Shown here: positions 54,941 to 64,000 of the stretch, piece by piece
Layout: each line of letters opens with the position of its first letter
Numbering within the stretch: the stretch's first letter is position 1
Source: Sporocytophaga sp.
Lineage (GTDB): Bacteria > Bacteroidota > Bacteroidia > Cytophagales > Cytophagaceae
NCBI GenBank assembly: GCA_024707265.1
Contig: JANQAB010000003.1
Location: 434,001 to 498,000, forward strand
Direction of reading: 5' to 3'
Length of the DNA stretch: 64,000 nt
The notes under the pieces: generated by a model
Told to the model about the DNA's origin: nothing
What the model saw: the letters and a program-made list of their open reading frames with translations, nothing else
Database searches by the model: none
Translations under genes and position numbers: made by a program

Positions 54941-57117
54941 ATGCTAAAGAAGATTACATTACTAGTAGTGTTATGTTGTATCTTATTGAGTAAATAGCAC
55001 AAACGCAACAAAATTATTGGGTGGTTCCTCCAAACAAAATTGACTTTACAGGAACGCCACCATCATCTTTCCTACCAAACACTGACTCTTCAACTTACTT
55101 AAATAGTAATGGTGTATTTGATGAAAATGGGAACATATTGTTCTATGTAAAGGATAACTCCGTTTATAACAGCTCGGGCACAAGTATAGGTAGTCTGGGA
55201 GACTATGGCTCCTATGTTGATTTGCAGGATGAGATTGCAATCGTTCCTGTACCGGGAAGTTGCACTGGCTGGTATATAATATATTCAAAGCATACAGGTA
55301 CAGTAGGTGTTGCCTTACTATATGCGAGAATTAATGTGTCAACCTCAGGAGTTGTAACTTTTGTAAGTAACGGGAACTTAATTGAAACCAATACCTCTAA
55401 TTTAGTTGGAATTGCAGTATCCAGAATAAAGACGGGCAATATCAGAAAACTATATTGCGTGGCGTACCCTTCTGTACGTAGCTTTGATATTAGCTCTTCA
55501 GGGATAGGATCCGGTTCAACAATTGTTAATTATTCATTGACTACTTTTCCGGACGGACTCAATAGCCTCAATACCCGTGAAGCTGAAATTTACGAAACTG
55601 GTACTAGCCTCGATTATATCTTATGGGGATCCAGTAATCTGAATAAGGTTTTTATTTGGGATCCATTACTAAGTCAAGTTCACAGAGTAAGTATACCTAG
55701 TACTACTCACGTAAATGGGGTGGAATTTTCACCTGATGGAACAAAAATTTATGCCACAGCTTATGGCTCTTCCGGAGGTATATATAAAATTACGAATTAT
55801 ACTTCTACAGCAACAGTCACGAGACTAACATCCGGAAGAGATTATGAGTTATCGCATCTTGAACTTGCAAGAGATGGTTATATATACGGAGTTAACCACC
55901 TAAGCACACCTACTGCTGGCAGACTTGGTAGAATTAACCCTTCAACTGATGTAATTAGTGCTTCGGCCTTATCAATTCAGATATATAGCACAGCAGTTTC
56001 TGGTCCTTCAGGAGCAGGTTATTACAGGTTACCTGATCAGATAGACGGAGAAAATTATACTTACAATAGAGGTGTTGGTGTTTCCACAATTACAAGCAGC
56101 ACCATCAACGGGCAAAACAATGCATCCCCAGGATGGAACACTTATTATAATTGTGTCGCCATTAATCAAGTCGTATCTGCTTCAGGTTCTCAAGGGAGAA
56201 TCATACTTACGAAAGTAGATGCAAGTAAAAATGTCATTACGGGTAGTAGCGCATTCTCAGCCACCACCAGCTGGAATACAATTGCATCTTTAAATGCAGA
56301 TCTACGAACATTTTCTGGAACCAGCAATCATCTTAATAGCAACAATGGGTATTACAAACTGGAAATACAAGTGAAGAATTCCTGTGATAAAATCGTATCT
56401 GTTGTATGGTGGCTACAAATTAATGCTTCACCTACTCCGGCTTCAGTATCAATTACTTTAAACGATGGGACTTCAGGTGTTCCAAATGATCCTGTGAAGA
56501 CCATGCCAGGGCTTGTCTTAGGAGTTTATTCGGGTTCGTATAATTTAAATAATAGTTCCGGGACTGTAACTTACCATACTGTACAAATTGATCAGGTAGA
56601 TGCTAGTGGAGCATACATTAGAACAATTCTTCCTACCACTACCACAAACGTTGCAGGTGTATCAGGACTAACCTCTCTTGCCTTAAATGCAATCAATATT
56701 CCGGCCATTCCTGCCATTAGTTGGACAGGTGGCATGGGATTCTTTGCAACTCGCGGTTTCGGAAATTATTACAAACTGACTGTAGGGGTGGGAAATGATT
56801 GTGGAAGTTCAATAGACTGGTCCTATATATATTTGAATTGCTATTGCAGATTAGCTAATCTGGCCGAAGAGAGCAACGGGAGTTTGGCGTATCCTGTCCC
56901 TTTCGATTCTTATTTGATAATGAATGTTCCGAAAAATGAATCTGTCAACATTTCGATTATTAATTCACTCGGTGAAAAATTGTACGATAAACACTTTGAA
57001 GCCGCTGAAACAAGTGGAGGAATGGTAGAGATTGAGACGATAAATATGGATAAAGGTCTTTACATTTACAGAATGGAATCTAATGGAGAATCTATTTCCG
57101 GAAAGATTATTAAATAA
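54941..57117 (+). CDS. Large T9SS type A cargo protein with beta-propeller-like repeats, frame break after the signal peptide
   Basis: ATG 54941 starts a signal peptide (Leu-Lys-Lys-Ile-Thr-Leu-Leu-Val-Val), and the long frame begins only after a break at the A3 stretch 54992-54994. One extra A gives Ser-Lys-Ile-Ala-Gln-Thr-Gln-Gln-Asn-Tyr-Trp, a good cleavage site, and about 725 residues in all. The first half resembles a beta-propeller (Phe-Ser-Pro-Asp-Gly-Thr-Lys-Ile-Tyr-Ala-Thr). The second half is Thr/Ser/Asn-rich. The end (Tyr-Pro-Val-Pro-Phe, then Gly-Leu-Tyr-Ile-Tyr-Arg) is a type A sorting signal. Activity is unknown. Confidence 0.75.
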
Positions 57118-57139
57118 ATAATAAAATATGAACCATAGT

Positions 57140-57166
57140 AAAAATCCTGGCAATGCCAGGATTTTT
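57140..57166 (+). terminator. Hairpin terminator
   Basis: AAAAATCCTGGC (57140-57151) pairs with GCCAGGATTTTT (57155-57166), a 12-bp stem with a 3-base loop ending in T5. Confidence 0.8.
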
Positions 57167-57252
57167 GCATTTCTTAAAACGGAGAAAAATAATTAAATAT
57201 ATTTAAAATACTTATGCAAACTATGCGTTTTGTCAGGGTATTTTTATGCGTT

Positions 57253-59118
57253 ATGAATAAGGAGTTACTTCAAATCTTATTTTTCATATTGGCCTTTCCG
57301 CTTTGGACAAATGCTCAACAAAATTTAGTGCGTAATCCAAGTTTTGAAGAGTACTTCGCTTGCTCAAATAATGCTGGTGATGATTATTGTTATCCAAGTT
57401 GTTCAAATAGAGGACTACCAAGTCCTGGATATTATAAAAATTCTAATACTAAGTACTGGAAATCTGTTTCATGGAATGGAGTGCGATATTTTACGGCCTG
57501 TAATATTAATGACATCATATTTACCCAGTTTGATATGGGTTGGTATAAACCCAGATCAGGAACATCTTTTATAACGATAAGCACCTATAGAGTTAGACAA
57601 TATGCAACCACTCGTCTTTCCCAACCATTGGAGGCAGGCTGTAAATACGAAGTATCTTTTTATGCAAAACTGATAACGAATATTGACAGTCGCCATATAG
57701 TATTTTCACATGAATGCGGCACTATACCTACAGATGGTTTAGGGATTCATTTATCAAAAGATAGCATATATGACCTTTCTTTTCCAAGTAGTGGAACTTT
57801 TTATCACCTTACCCCTCAAGTAGAAAATCCTGCTGGAAGTTTGCTTCAGGATTCGGTCAGGTATGTCAAAATTTCAGGAGTATTTATAGCAAACGGAGAT
57901 GAGGAATATCTTACCATTGGAAATTTCAGAGATGATCAAAATACACTAACCTTTCGGCCTATTGGAGATGTTTCGAACGGAGGTTGTGGCACTTACTTAA
58001 TTGATGATGTTTCTGTAATAAAAATTACTCCGGAGATTGATCTGGGAAACGATATTACAATTTGCAGAGATTCAACCATAAACATTGATGCATCACCTGG
58101 TTTTGATAGTTATTTATGGTCAACCGGAGAAACTTCATCTGGTATTGAAGCCGCTTCTTCAGGTGAATACTGGGTGAAAGCAGATTATGGCTGTATCAGC
58201 AGTACCGATACTATTCATATTAGTGTTCAGGATCCGTTTACTGATCTCTTTCAAATATCTGCAGATACCTTCCTCTGCCCTCATCAGCTTCCTTATAGTA
58301 TTTTTGCCTCCTCCGGTTATGATACATACCGTTGGTCTACAGGGGACATTTATGATTCAATTGTAGTTTTCTCTAAAGGTAAGTATTCAGTAGAAGCTGA
58401 ATATGCATGCGGTATTGTAAAGGATACAATCGATATTGATGTTTATGAACCACCTGCCTCTTTAATTATCCCGGCAAAAGATACGACCATCTGCAAAGGA
58501 TCATCTATTACTTTAAGCTCGATTCCAGGTTTAAAACATCATGTCTGGAGCACCGGAACTAACAATTCAACAATTACTGTAGACAGTGCAGAACAATATC
58601 TCCTGACTGCTTATTCTCCTGATGGATGCCCGGTTGTGGATTCAATTAAAATCAGCATAAAAGATCTTCCAAAGCTCAATATTGGAAATGATACAATTAT
58701 TTGCGAAGGACAGTCCCTTAATATAAGGGCGACAGTAAATGAAGTAGAGAATTTCATTTGGGATGATGGAAGCATTGAACCAGAACGGAGTCTCAGTAAG
58801 TCAGGCAGATATTGGGCAATAAACCAAAACCAGTGTGCTGCAGTCTCAGATACTATAGCGATTGATTTTATTGATTGCACTCCGTTTATTCCCAATCTCA
58901 TTACGCCCAATAATGATAACAGGAATGACGGATTAAAAATTGTAACAGTTATAAATCGTGAGTTTAAAATAGAACTATATAACAGATGGGGACAGAAAAT
59001 AGCAGAGACTATTGGCGATGAAATGAATGAACCTCTTGCTAACGGGGTTTATTACTATTGCATTCATGATCCACTACTCAATAAAATCTACAAAGGTTGG
59101 GTCGAAGTTATCCAGTAA
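57253..59118 (+). CDS. Gliding-motility-associated C-terminal (T9SS type B) cargo protein
   Basis: From ATG 57253 (the frame is open from 57214) the protein has about 621 residues with a signal peptide ending Thr-Asn-Ala-Gln. The N-terminal part starts Asn-Leu-Val-Arg-Asn-Pro-Ser-Phe-Glu-Glu, a carbohydrate-binding-like lead seen in many Bacteroidota cargo proteins. Three or four Ig-like repeats with Tyr-x-Trp-Ser-Thr-Gly follow (about 270-540). The C terminus is type B: Phe-Ile-Pro-Asn-Leu-Ile-Thr-Pro-Asn-Asn-Asp, Leu-Tyr-Asn-Arg-Trp-Gly and Gly-Val-Tyr-Tyr-Tyr. It is exported by the type IX system, perhaps as an adhesin. Confidence 0.85.
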   Translation: MNKELLQILFFILAFPLWTNAQQNLVRNPSFEEYFACSNNAGDDYCYPSCSNRGLPSPGYYKNSNTKYWKSVSWNGVRYFTACNINDIIFTQFDMGWYKPRSGTSFITISTYRVRQYATTRLSQPLEAGCKYEVSFYAKLITNIDSRHIVFSHECGTIPTDGLGIHLSKDSIYDLSFPSSGTFYHLTPQVENPAGSLLQDSVRYVKISGVFIANGDEEYLTIGNFRDDQNTLTFRPIGDVSNGGCGTYLIDDVSVIKITPEIDLGNDITICRDSTINIDASPGFDSYLWSTGETSSGIEAASSGEYWVKADYGCISSTDTIHISVQDPFTDLFQISADTFLCPHQLPYSIFASSGYDTYRWSTGDIYDSIVVFSKGKYSVEAEYACGIVKDTIDIDVYEPPASLIIPAKDTTICKGSSITLSSIPGLKHHVWSTGTNNSTITVDSAEQYLLTAYSPDGCPVVDSIKISIKDLPKLNIGNDTIICEGQSLNIRATVNEVENFIWDDGSIEPERSLSKSGRYWAINQNQCAAVSDTIAIDFIDCTPFIPNLITPNNDNRNDGLKIVTVINREFKIELYNRWGQKIAETIGDEMNEPLANGVYYYCIHDPLLNKIYKGWVEVIQ

Positions 59119-59236
59119 ATGAAAATGTCGCTTTTAAATTTTGCTTATATCACGACAATTTTATCAACCATTATAGCTACCTCTAAAGGCTTGAATTAAA
59201 ATATCTACAGTCAAATAAATCAAAGTACTACACTTT

Positions 59237-59854
59237 CTATAATGAATAATAATCTTCCTTTTCATGAGAGAGCACTTTGATTAGTTTCATCCGAACCAGA
59301 TTTACGAGGATCCTGCTGGCTCTCCACCTGGATATATTGGCTATCTTACAAAAAGCCTTTAATGTGATGCGATCATTATGTTCCAGATATTCTAAAATAA
59401 TCTTCTCTGCTTTTCCAATTGTAATCTGAGTGTCAAAACCTCTGGTATCACTTTTCATAACATCCAGCATTACTTTACTTGCAAGCAGACACTGATCTTT
59501 AACACGGATATAAGCCCACCATTTACCATCTTCCCCTTTTGAATAATGAGGTTTTTCATCACTTTCGGGAACTTCCGCAATCAATATACTTTTACCATCA
59601 ATGATTTCTTCTGTAAAATTTATTCTAATCTCTGGTTTACAAAAAAATGAAGCCGCTCCCTCCAGCATGTGCCGTTCTTCCTCTGCCTTCGCCCCGGCAA
59701 TACTTCCGTTATCCCTCACCCCTACCATTATCCTGCCTCCCTTTGTATTGGCAAATGCTACTATAGTCTTCGCAATCTTCTGAACACTGCCTATGGTTTG
59801 TTTAAAATCAAGCACTTCATTTTCTCCCTGCCTTATCTGTTGCCTGAGATTCAT
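59237..59854 (-). CDS. AlbA_2 (Schlafen-type) domain protein with C-terminal winged helix
   Basis: This 205-residue protein has an AlbA_2 domain (Glu-Val-Leu-Asp-Phe-Lys-Gln-Thr, Ile-Val-Ala-Phe-Ala-Asn-Thr-Lys-Gly-Gly, Ile-Met-Val-Gly-Val-Arg-Asp-Asn-Gly; about 12-53). A helix-turn-helix end follows (Leu-Lys-Ala-Phe-Cys-Lys-Ile-Ala-Asn-Ile-Ser-Arg-Trp-Arg-Ala). It is probably a nucleic-acid-binding regulator. The seven-copy TTATAAG repeat begins 5 bases upstream of its ATG, in the expected promoter or leader. Confidence 0.8.
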   Translation of the reverse strand: MNLRQQIRQGENEVLDFKQTIGSVQKIAKTIVAFANTKGGRIMVGVRDNGSIAGAKAEEERHMLEGAASFFCKPEIRINFTEEIIDGKSILIAEVPESDEKPHYSKGEDGKWWAYIRVKDQCLLASKVMLDVMKSDTRGFDTQITIGKAEKIILEYLEHNDRITLKAFCKIANISRWRASRILVNLVRMKLIKVLSHEKEDYYSL

Positions 59855-59859
59855 TTTGG

Positions 59860-59908
59860 TTATAAGTTATAAGTTATAAGTTATAAGTTATAAGTTATAA
59901 GTTATAAG
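59860..59908. repeat. Seven tandem copies of TTATAAG
   Basis: Seven perfect head-to-tail heptamers cover 49 bases, ending 5 bases before the start codon of the AlbA_2 gene (minus strand, where the unit reads CTTATAA). Slipped-strand copy-number change here would alter promoter or leader spacing. Confidence 0.9.
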
Positions 59909-60049
59909 AAAAAGCGGAAAGCGAAAAGCAGAAAGTCTAAAGCTAAGGTCTAACCAAATATGAAACCAACTAGAATAAACAGGAGTTCCATTGAAAAAAG
60001 TTAAGCTATACTGTCTCTCGAATAGTTAGAATACTGTAAATAAAAAGAA

Positions 60050-60076
60050 AGCGAAGCACATAATCTGTACTTCGCT
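60050..60076 (-). terminator. Hairpin terminator downstream of the TonB receptor gene
   Basis: AGCGAAG (60050-60056) pairs with CTTCGCT (60070-60076), with extra pairing in the loop, and the minus-strand tail is T-rich. It lies about 70 bases after the receptor's stop. Confidence 0.5.
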
Positions 60077-60144
60077 ATTTCAATAAAAATAATTTTAATA
60101 CAGGCTTTCGAAACTTTTTGCTTTAAGCCTTCCGCTTTAAGCTT

Positions 60145-62523
60145 TTAAAACTGCACCTTATACCCCATATATGGGAATAAACCAAGCTGATAATAGGTTT
60201 TTACTTCTTTTGCCTTGTTATCCCATTCCTGAGTGAGTACATTCTGAGTATTGAGCAGGTTGTCTGCTGCTACAAAGAAATTGTGATTTGATTTTGGCTT
60301 ATTAAGTCTATATGAAATCTTTAAATCTGTTCTGAAATAATCTTTTAATTGCGTTTCATATGCTCTGTTAAAGTCATATACCGCTTCACCCTTTTGAAGA
60401 GATGCCTGCACATCTACTGGTATGATTCTTCTTCCACCTGAAGATGTTACTTTAAAGTCAACAGATATCAGCTTTTTGTTATTTGCATCCAGATGAAATT
60501 CTTTTCCTGCAAGAGCATTAACTACATATCCTATGTTAAAGGCTGAATTTCTCCATACTCCATCAGCTCCCTGGTATTCGGATTTCAACAGAGACAAGTT
60601 GGTAAGGAAATAATAATCTTTATTAAAGTATCTTTCCAAAGTAAGCTCGAGTCCGTAGTTTCTTCCTTTTCCTGTATTTACAGTACTGTCGAGAAAATAA
60701 AAACCATATTCTGCTCCGGTATTTAAGATAGAATATACTCCGGCACCATTCTCATGGGAAATGCTGACAGGCACATTATACATATGCTGATAATAAGCTT
60801 CTGTTTTAAACTTCAGGTTTTTAGTTAGAGCTCTTTGATACCCACCTACAAGATGAAGACTTTTGGTAAAATCAACATCTTTGTTGGATTGGTTATAAGT
60901 TCCGGTTTTATCATCATAGAAACGATACTGATAAAGGACAAGGTTCTGTGCCTGACTATGAAGACCCGTAGCTAAGCTTACTCTATCCCTTTCTGTAACC
61001 ATATAGGTCGCTGACAATCGCGGTTCCAGCGACTGGCTGCCATTGAGTGCCAAACGTTGATAATACAATCCTGAGTTTAAAGTTAACTTTTCAGTAACTC
61101 TGAATTGCCAGTGGGCAAAGGATTGAAATAATTCTGTGCTTCCCTTTTGCTGTAATCCCTGTTTAAATAAACTATCGGAATCATCGAAATATTTTGAGTT
61201 GTTGTCGTAGAAAATACTCCTGAATATGACTCCACCTTTTATAAGATTTCTTCTGCTAAGCTTATGAGTAACGGTATAGTTAGCAATATACTGACCTTCT
61301 ATATTAGACATATCAAATTCAAAAAACTCAGGCTTGATATCATAAATTTTTGAACTAACCACTTTTATTCTGCTGCCTGATGCACTAAGAATTATCTTAC
61401 CAGTTGTTTTAGGTGTTATGTTATGTACATTGGTAATACCGGCTGCATACATATCAGATGAAAAATTATCTGTTGTAAACTTGTAAGGATCACTTGGGTC
61501 TATTTCCTGCTCAGGATCTTTGATATAAATTTTGCTCTTACCACCGATTCCCCATAAGGTAAAGGTTCCGGCCTTTTTAGTTGGAACATTAATTTTTAAG
61601 GCAAAATCCTGGAATTGGGGTACACCGTTTACTCCAAAGCCTACCCCGATTTTATTCAAAGCTTCGAAAGAGAGTAATCTGTAACTTGCCAAATATGAAC
61701 TGCCTGATTTCTTTGATATAGGGCCTTCTGTTGCAAACTCCAGTCCGTTCAATCCAACCTGAAATGTATGTTCTCTCTTTTCATTATTTCCGTTCCTTAG
61801 CTTCACATCAAATACAGCTGCAGTTTTATTACCATATTCTGCAGGAAATGCACCGGTAAGAAAATCAGAATTTGCAAGCAGATTGTTATTCAATACACTG
61901 AATGCACCTCCACTGTTACCTGTAAAAGTAAAGTGGTTTGGATTGGGAATATCAACGCCTTCAAGCCTCCACAATACTCCTATCGGAGAGTTTCCTCTTA
62001 CAATGATATCATTCCTTTGATCTCCTCCGCCAGCAACACCGGCATAGTTTGAAGCCATTCTGCTGGGATCCTGTCTCGATCCTGCAAATCTGTTTATTTC
62101 TTCGGTACGCATGTTCGTTGCACTAACTACAGCTAGCTGGTTATTGGCTTGTGATTTATCTTTCTGCCCCACTACTACAACTTCTTTTACACTCTCAATT
62201 TCCTCTTCCATGTCCATATTCAGGATAACCTCTTTACCTGATGTAACAAGGATGTTTGCAGAGATGCCTTCCTTATATCCTGCATACATTATTTTTATTT
62301 CGTGTCTGCCAAGAGGAACATTATCAAATCTGAACTTGCCATTTTCATCTGTTGCAGTTCCCATTGGAGGATCTGTACTTGTGATTACCACGTTTACTCC
62401 CGGCAATGGAGATTGAAGGTGTTTATCTTTCACAGTTCCTCTTATGGTCTGAGTTACCTGTTGTGCTATTGCTGAAAAGTTTAGGCATAGCATTGCCATT
62501 ACAAGGCTAAAAATTAGTCTCAT
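60145..62523 (-). CDS. TonB-dependent receptor with carboxypeptidase-regulatory-like domain
   Basis: This 792-residue outer membrane protein has a signal peptide ending Ile-Ala-Gln. A CarboxypepD_reg-like domain follows (Ile-Arg-Gly-Thr-Val-Lys-Asp ... Leu-Pro-Gly-Val-Asn-Val, about 27-105), then a plug domain with Ile-Ile-Val-Arg-Gly-Asn-Ser-Pro-Ile-Gly and Val-Asp-Ile-Pro-Asn-Pro-Asn-His, and a long beta-barrel. Energy from TonB would drive import of an unknown ligand. No SusD-like gene is next to it in the window. The LA_2272-like gene lies 53 bases upstream on the same strand. Confidence 0.88.
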   Translation of the reverse strand: MRLIFSLVMAMLCLNFSAIAQQVTQTIRGTVKDKHLQSPLPGVNVVITSTDPPMGTATDENGKFRFDNVPLGRHEIKIMYAGYKEGISANILVTSGKEVILNMDMEEEIESVKEVVVVGQKDKSQANNQLAVVSATNMRTEEINRFAGSRQDPSRMASNYAGVAGGGDQRNDIIVRGNSPIGVLWRLEGVDIPNPNHFTFTGNSGGAFSVLNNNLLANSDFLTGAFPAEYGNKTAAVFDVKLRNGNNEKREHTFQVGLNGLEFATEGPISKKSGSSYLASYRLLSFEALNKIGVGFGVNGVPQFQDFALKINVPTKKAGTFTLWGIGGKSKIYIKDPEQEIDPSDPYKFTTDNFSSDMYAAGITNVHNITPKTTGKIILSASGSRIKVVSSKIYDIKPEFFEFDMSNIEGQYIANYTVTHKLSRRNLIKGGVIFRSIFYDNNSKYFDDSDSLFKQGLQQKGSTELFQSFAHWQFRVTEKLTLNSGLYYQRLALNGSQSLEPRLSATYMVTERDRVSLATGLHSQAQNLVLYQYRFYDDKTGTYNQSNKDVDFTKSLHLVGGYQRALTKNLKFKTEAYYQHMYNVPVSISHENGAGVYSILNTGAEYGFYFLDSTVNTGKGRNYGLELTLERYFNKDYYFLTNLSLLKSEYQGADGVWRNSAFNIGYVVNALAGKEFHLDANNKKLISVDFKVTSSGGRRIIPVDVQASLQKGEAVYDFNRAYETQLKDYFRTDLKISYRLNKPKSNHNFFVAADNLLNTQNVLTQEWDNKAKEVKTYYQLGLFPYMGYKVQF

Positions 62524-62576
62524 AGTCTTAATTTTTTAAATGTTTTTACTTGAGTTTTACTGGTTGTATCTAAAAA

Positions 62577-64000
62577 TCAAAATCTAATACCGGCGTTAAA
62601 ACCTGGCCACATTTTCACGTTAGTATTCTCTTTGCGCCCTTTATCAACACGGCCGTCATAAGTTTCATTGAAAACTGTCCACGGAGCGATATTGGAGCCA
62701 TACTCGTTTTTATCTCCATCAAAAATCTGAGACACCATTACATTAAAAGTAGGACCAAAGAAAACGGTAGTTCTTTCTCCTAATGCAACCCCTACATTTA
62801 CCCTTAGCTGATTCAGTATATTAAGTTTATTGGTCCATAATCCATCTTCATTGATGTGGTATGAGATCGCATCTATATTTACACATACCTTCTCACTAGC
62901 CTTTATTTCAGAACCAAATCCTATTCCATAGCCTGTTCTGAATTTGCCACCATCATAAGCCTGACCGCCTAAAGCAAAGATGTTATAAAAGCTTCTTGAA
63001 CCTCCCATTTTGAAAGCAATATTACCATACAAAGTCTCTGAGCCCCAGATCTCAAATCTGCGATAACCTTTCTTTGCAATATTCAGAATACCTATCTGAG
63101 CACCATCAACAGTATCAGCAATGTTTATTATACCTATCTGAACACCTTTAACTTTTTTTGCTATGTTAATGAAACCGGAAGCCTGTGCACCTCTTAAATT
63201 ACCGGTAGTATTCATAAAACCTGCCAGCTGACAACCTTCCGAATTATGTTTTGCTATATTCATAAATCCAGCTCCCTGAATACCTTTCTGGCTTCCATTG
63301 GCAACATTTATGAACCCGCCAAGCTGAGGTCCTGTCATCATACCATTGGCGACATTTGCAAATCCCGCACACTGAGGACCATACATGTAGCCGTTACTAA
63401 AATTTACCAAACCGGAGAATTGTCCTCCAAGGCTGTTTCCTCCCGAGCTGTTTACCAGTCCTGCAAACTGAAAGCAATACATGCTGTCTTTGACTACATT
63501 CGTAAGACCACTTACCTGCACCCCCTCAGCATATCCTGAAGATGAATTGGTAAGTCCAGCAACCTGAACGCCTTTAACATTCTTTCCCACGATGTTTGAC
63601 AAACCCGCAATCTGAACACCGTTGACAAATTCCTTCTCAACATTTACCAGAGTTCCGACTTCAAATCCATCCAGTCCTCTGGCAGTACCTGCCAGGATAT
63701 TTAATGAAGTTTTGTTTACAACTTCCGGAGCTTGCATACCATTGGTACTCATTGGAGGAACAAAGGTTATTGCAAGAGGCATTGTTTTATAATCTGCAGA
63801 TACAGAATCGGTATCCTGACTCTCTTTTCCAGAAAGAGAATCAGAAGTACTATCAGACTTTTGTAATCTCTTCCAAAGGCCCACTGGTGCGTGGGTTTCT
63901 ATACTATCTGCAATCTCATTTAACTCTTCTCTAAGCTTTTGGGAGATCGTTTTAAAACTGCTTTTAAAGTTTTCTTTTGTTTCCTGGTTTCCACTTGAAG
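62577..64000 (-). CDS. LA_2272-type surface repeat protein (5' end outside window)
   Basis: The frame is open to the right edge, so the true start is not in the window; the GTG at 63884 is internal. About 474 residues are visible. The N-terminal part is charged and helical. The central part (about 12 repeats of 16-17 residues) follows Gly-Val-Gln-x-Ala-Gly-Leu-x-Asn, as in LA_2272-type repeat proteins. The last 160 residues look like a beta-barrel. It is probably on the envelope and in one operon with the TonB receptor. The function is unknown. Confidence 0.65.
   Translation of the reverse strand, partial: SSGNQETKENFKSSFKTISQKLREELNEIADSIETHAPVGLWKRLQKSDSTSDSLSGKESQDTDSVSADYKTMPLAITFVPPMSTNGMQAPEVVNKTSLNILAGTARGLDGFEVGTLVNVEKEFVNGVQIAGLSNIVGKNVKGVQVAGLTNSSSGYAEGVQVSGLTNVVKDSMYCFQFAGLVNSSGGNSLGGQFSGLVNFSNGYMYGPQCAGFANVANGMMTGPQLGGFINVANGSQKGIQGAGFMNIAKHNSEGCQLAGFMNTTGNLRGAQASGFINIAKKVKGVQIGIINIADTVDGAQIGILNIAKKGYRRFEIWGSETLYGNIAFKMGGSRSFYNIFALGGQAYDGGKFRTGYGIGFGSEIKASEKVCVNIDAISYHINEDGLWTNKLNILNQLRVNVGVALGERTTVFFGPTFNVMVSQIFDGDKNEYGSNIAPWTVFNETYDGRVDKGRKENTNVKMWPGFNAGIRF

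Noticed and set aside
59860..59908. CRISPR-like array
   Set aside because: The seven-base units are directly joined with no spacers, so it is a simple tandem repeat.

Overview
The window looks like chromosomal DNA of a gliding, Cytophaga/Sporocytophaga-like member of the Bacteroidota (inference). The reasons are AT-rich sequence, several type IX secretion (T9SS) cargo proteins with type A or type B (gliding-associated) C-terminal signals, the T9SS components PorQ and a PorE-like protein, a TonB-dependent receptor, ribosomal protein THX, and PD40/OmpA envelope proteins. I saw no rRNA, tRNA, CRISPR array, insertion sequence or prophage.

Layout. 1-1.1 kb: the end of a T9SS cargo gene and a YoaK-type membrane protein. 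1.1-12.0 kb: one leftward exopolysaccharide operon of nine genes (receiver protein, initiating sugar transferase, half-length TolC-type channel, Wzc-like copolymerase with a degenerate ATPase, GT4, Wzx flippase, Wzy-type polymerase, two GT2), mostly overlapping or nearly so. 12.3-25.9 kb: TrpD2-like protein, two tandem T9SS cargo paralogues, ribosomal protein THX, a PD40-OmpA protein, a baeRF/Balon-type ribosome-associated protein, DUF4112, a zinc metallopeptidase, DsbA and small lipoproteins. 26.2-31.1 kb: a sulfur block, egtB-egtD (ergothioneine) followed by cysE-cysM (cysteine). 31.2-41.3 kb: a short-chain dehydrogenase with a PAS histidine kinase, then lon-porQ-hslU, divergent from a PorE-like TPR-PD40-CRD-OmpA gene. 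41.4-54.4 kb: a TMTC-like TPR membrane protein, DUF4142 lipoprotein, glycosyltransferase, Nudix hydrolase, YceI protein, multi-PAS histidine kinase, S41 peptidase, SRPBCC protein, and a Cys/Met-metabolism enzyme homologue that has lost its PLP lysine. 54.9-64 kb: two large T9SS cargo genes, an AlbA_2 regulator preceded by a seven-copy heptanucleotide repeat, a TonB receptor and an LA_2272-type repeat protein that runs off the right edge.

A striking property is that ten genes carry thirteen single-base frame breaks, nearly all in runs of 5-8 identical bases (the exceptions are an A3 run and a CCC-TTTT tract). Adding or removing one base restores a full-length protein every time, including in ribosomal protein THX. 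This points to homopolymer errors in the sequence rather than real gene decay. I list these genes as single, full-span features and give the break positions.

How the genes work together: the operon at 1-12 kb should build, flip, polymerise and export a surface polysaccharide. PorQ and the PorE-like protein belong to the T9SS machinery that exports and anchors the cargo proteins at 0, 13.7-16.7 and 55-59 kb. EgtB/EgtD use cysteine-derived sulfur that CysE/CysM can supply.
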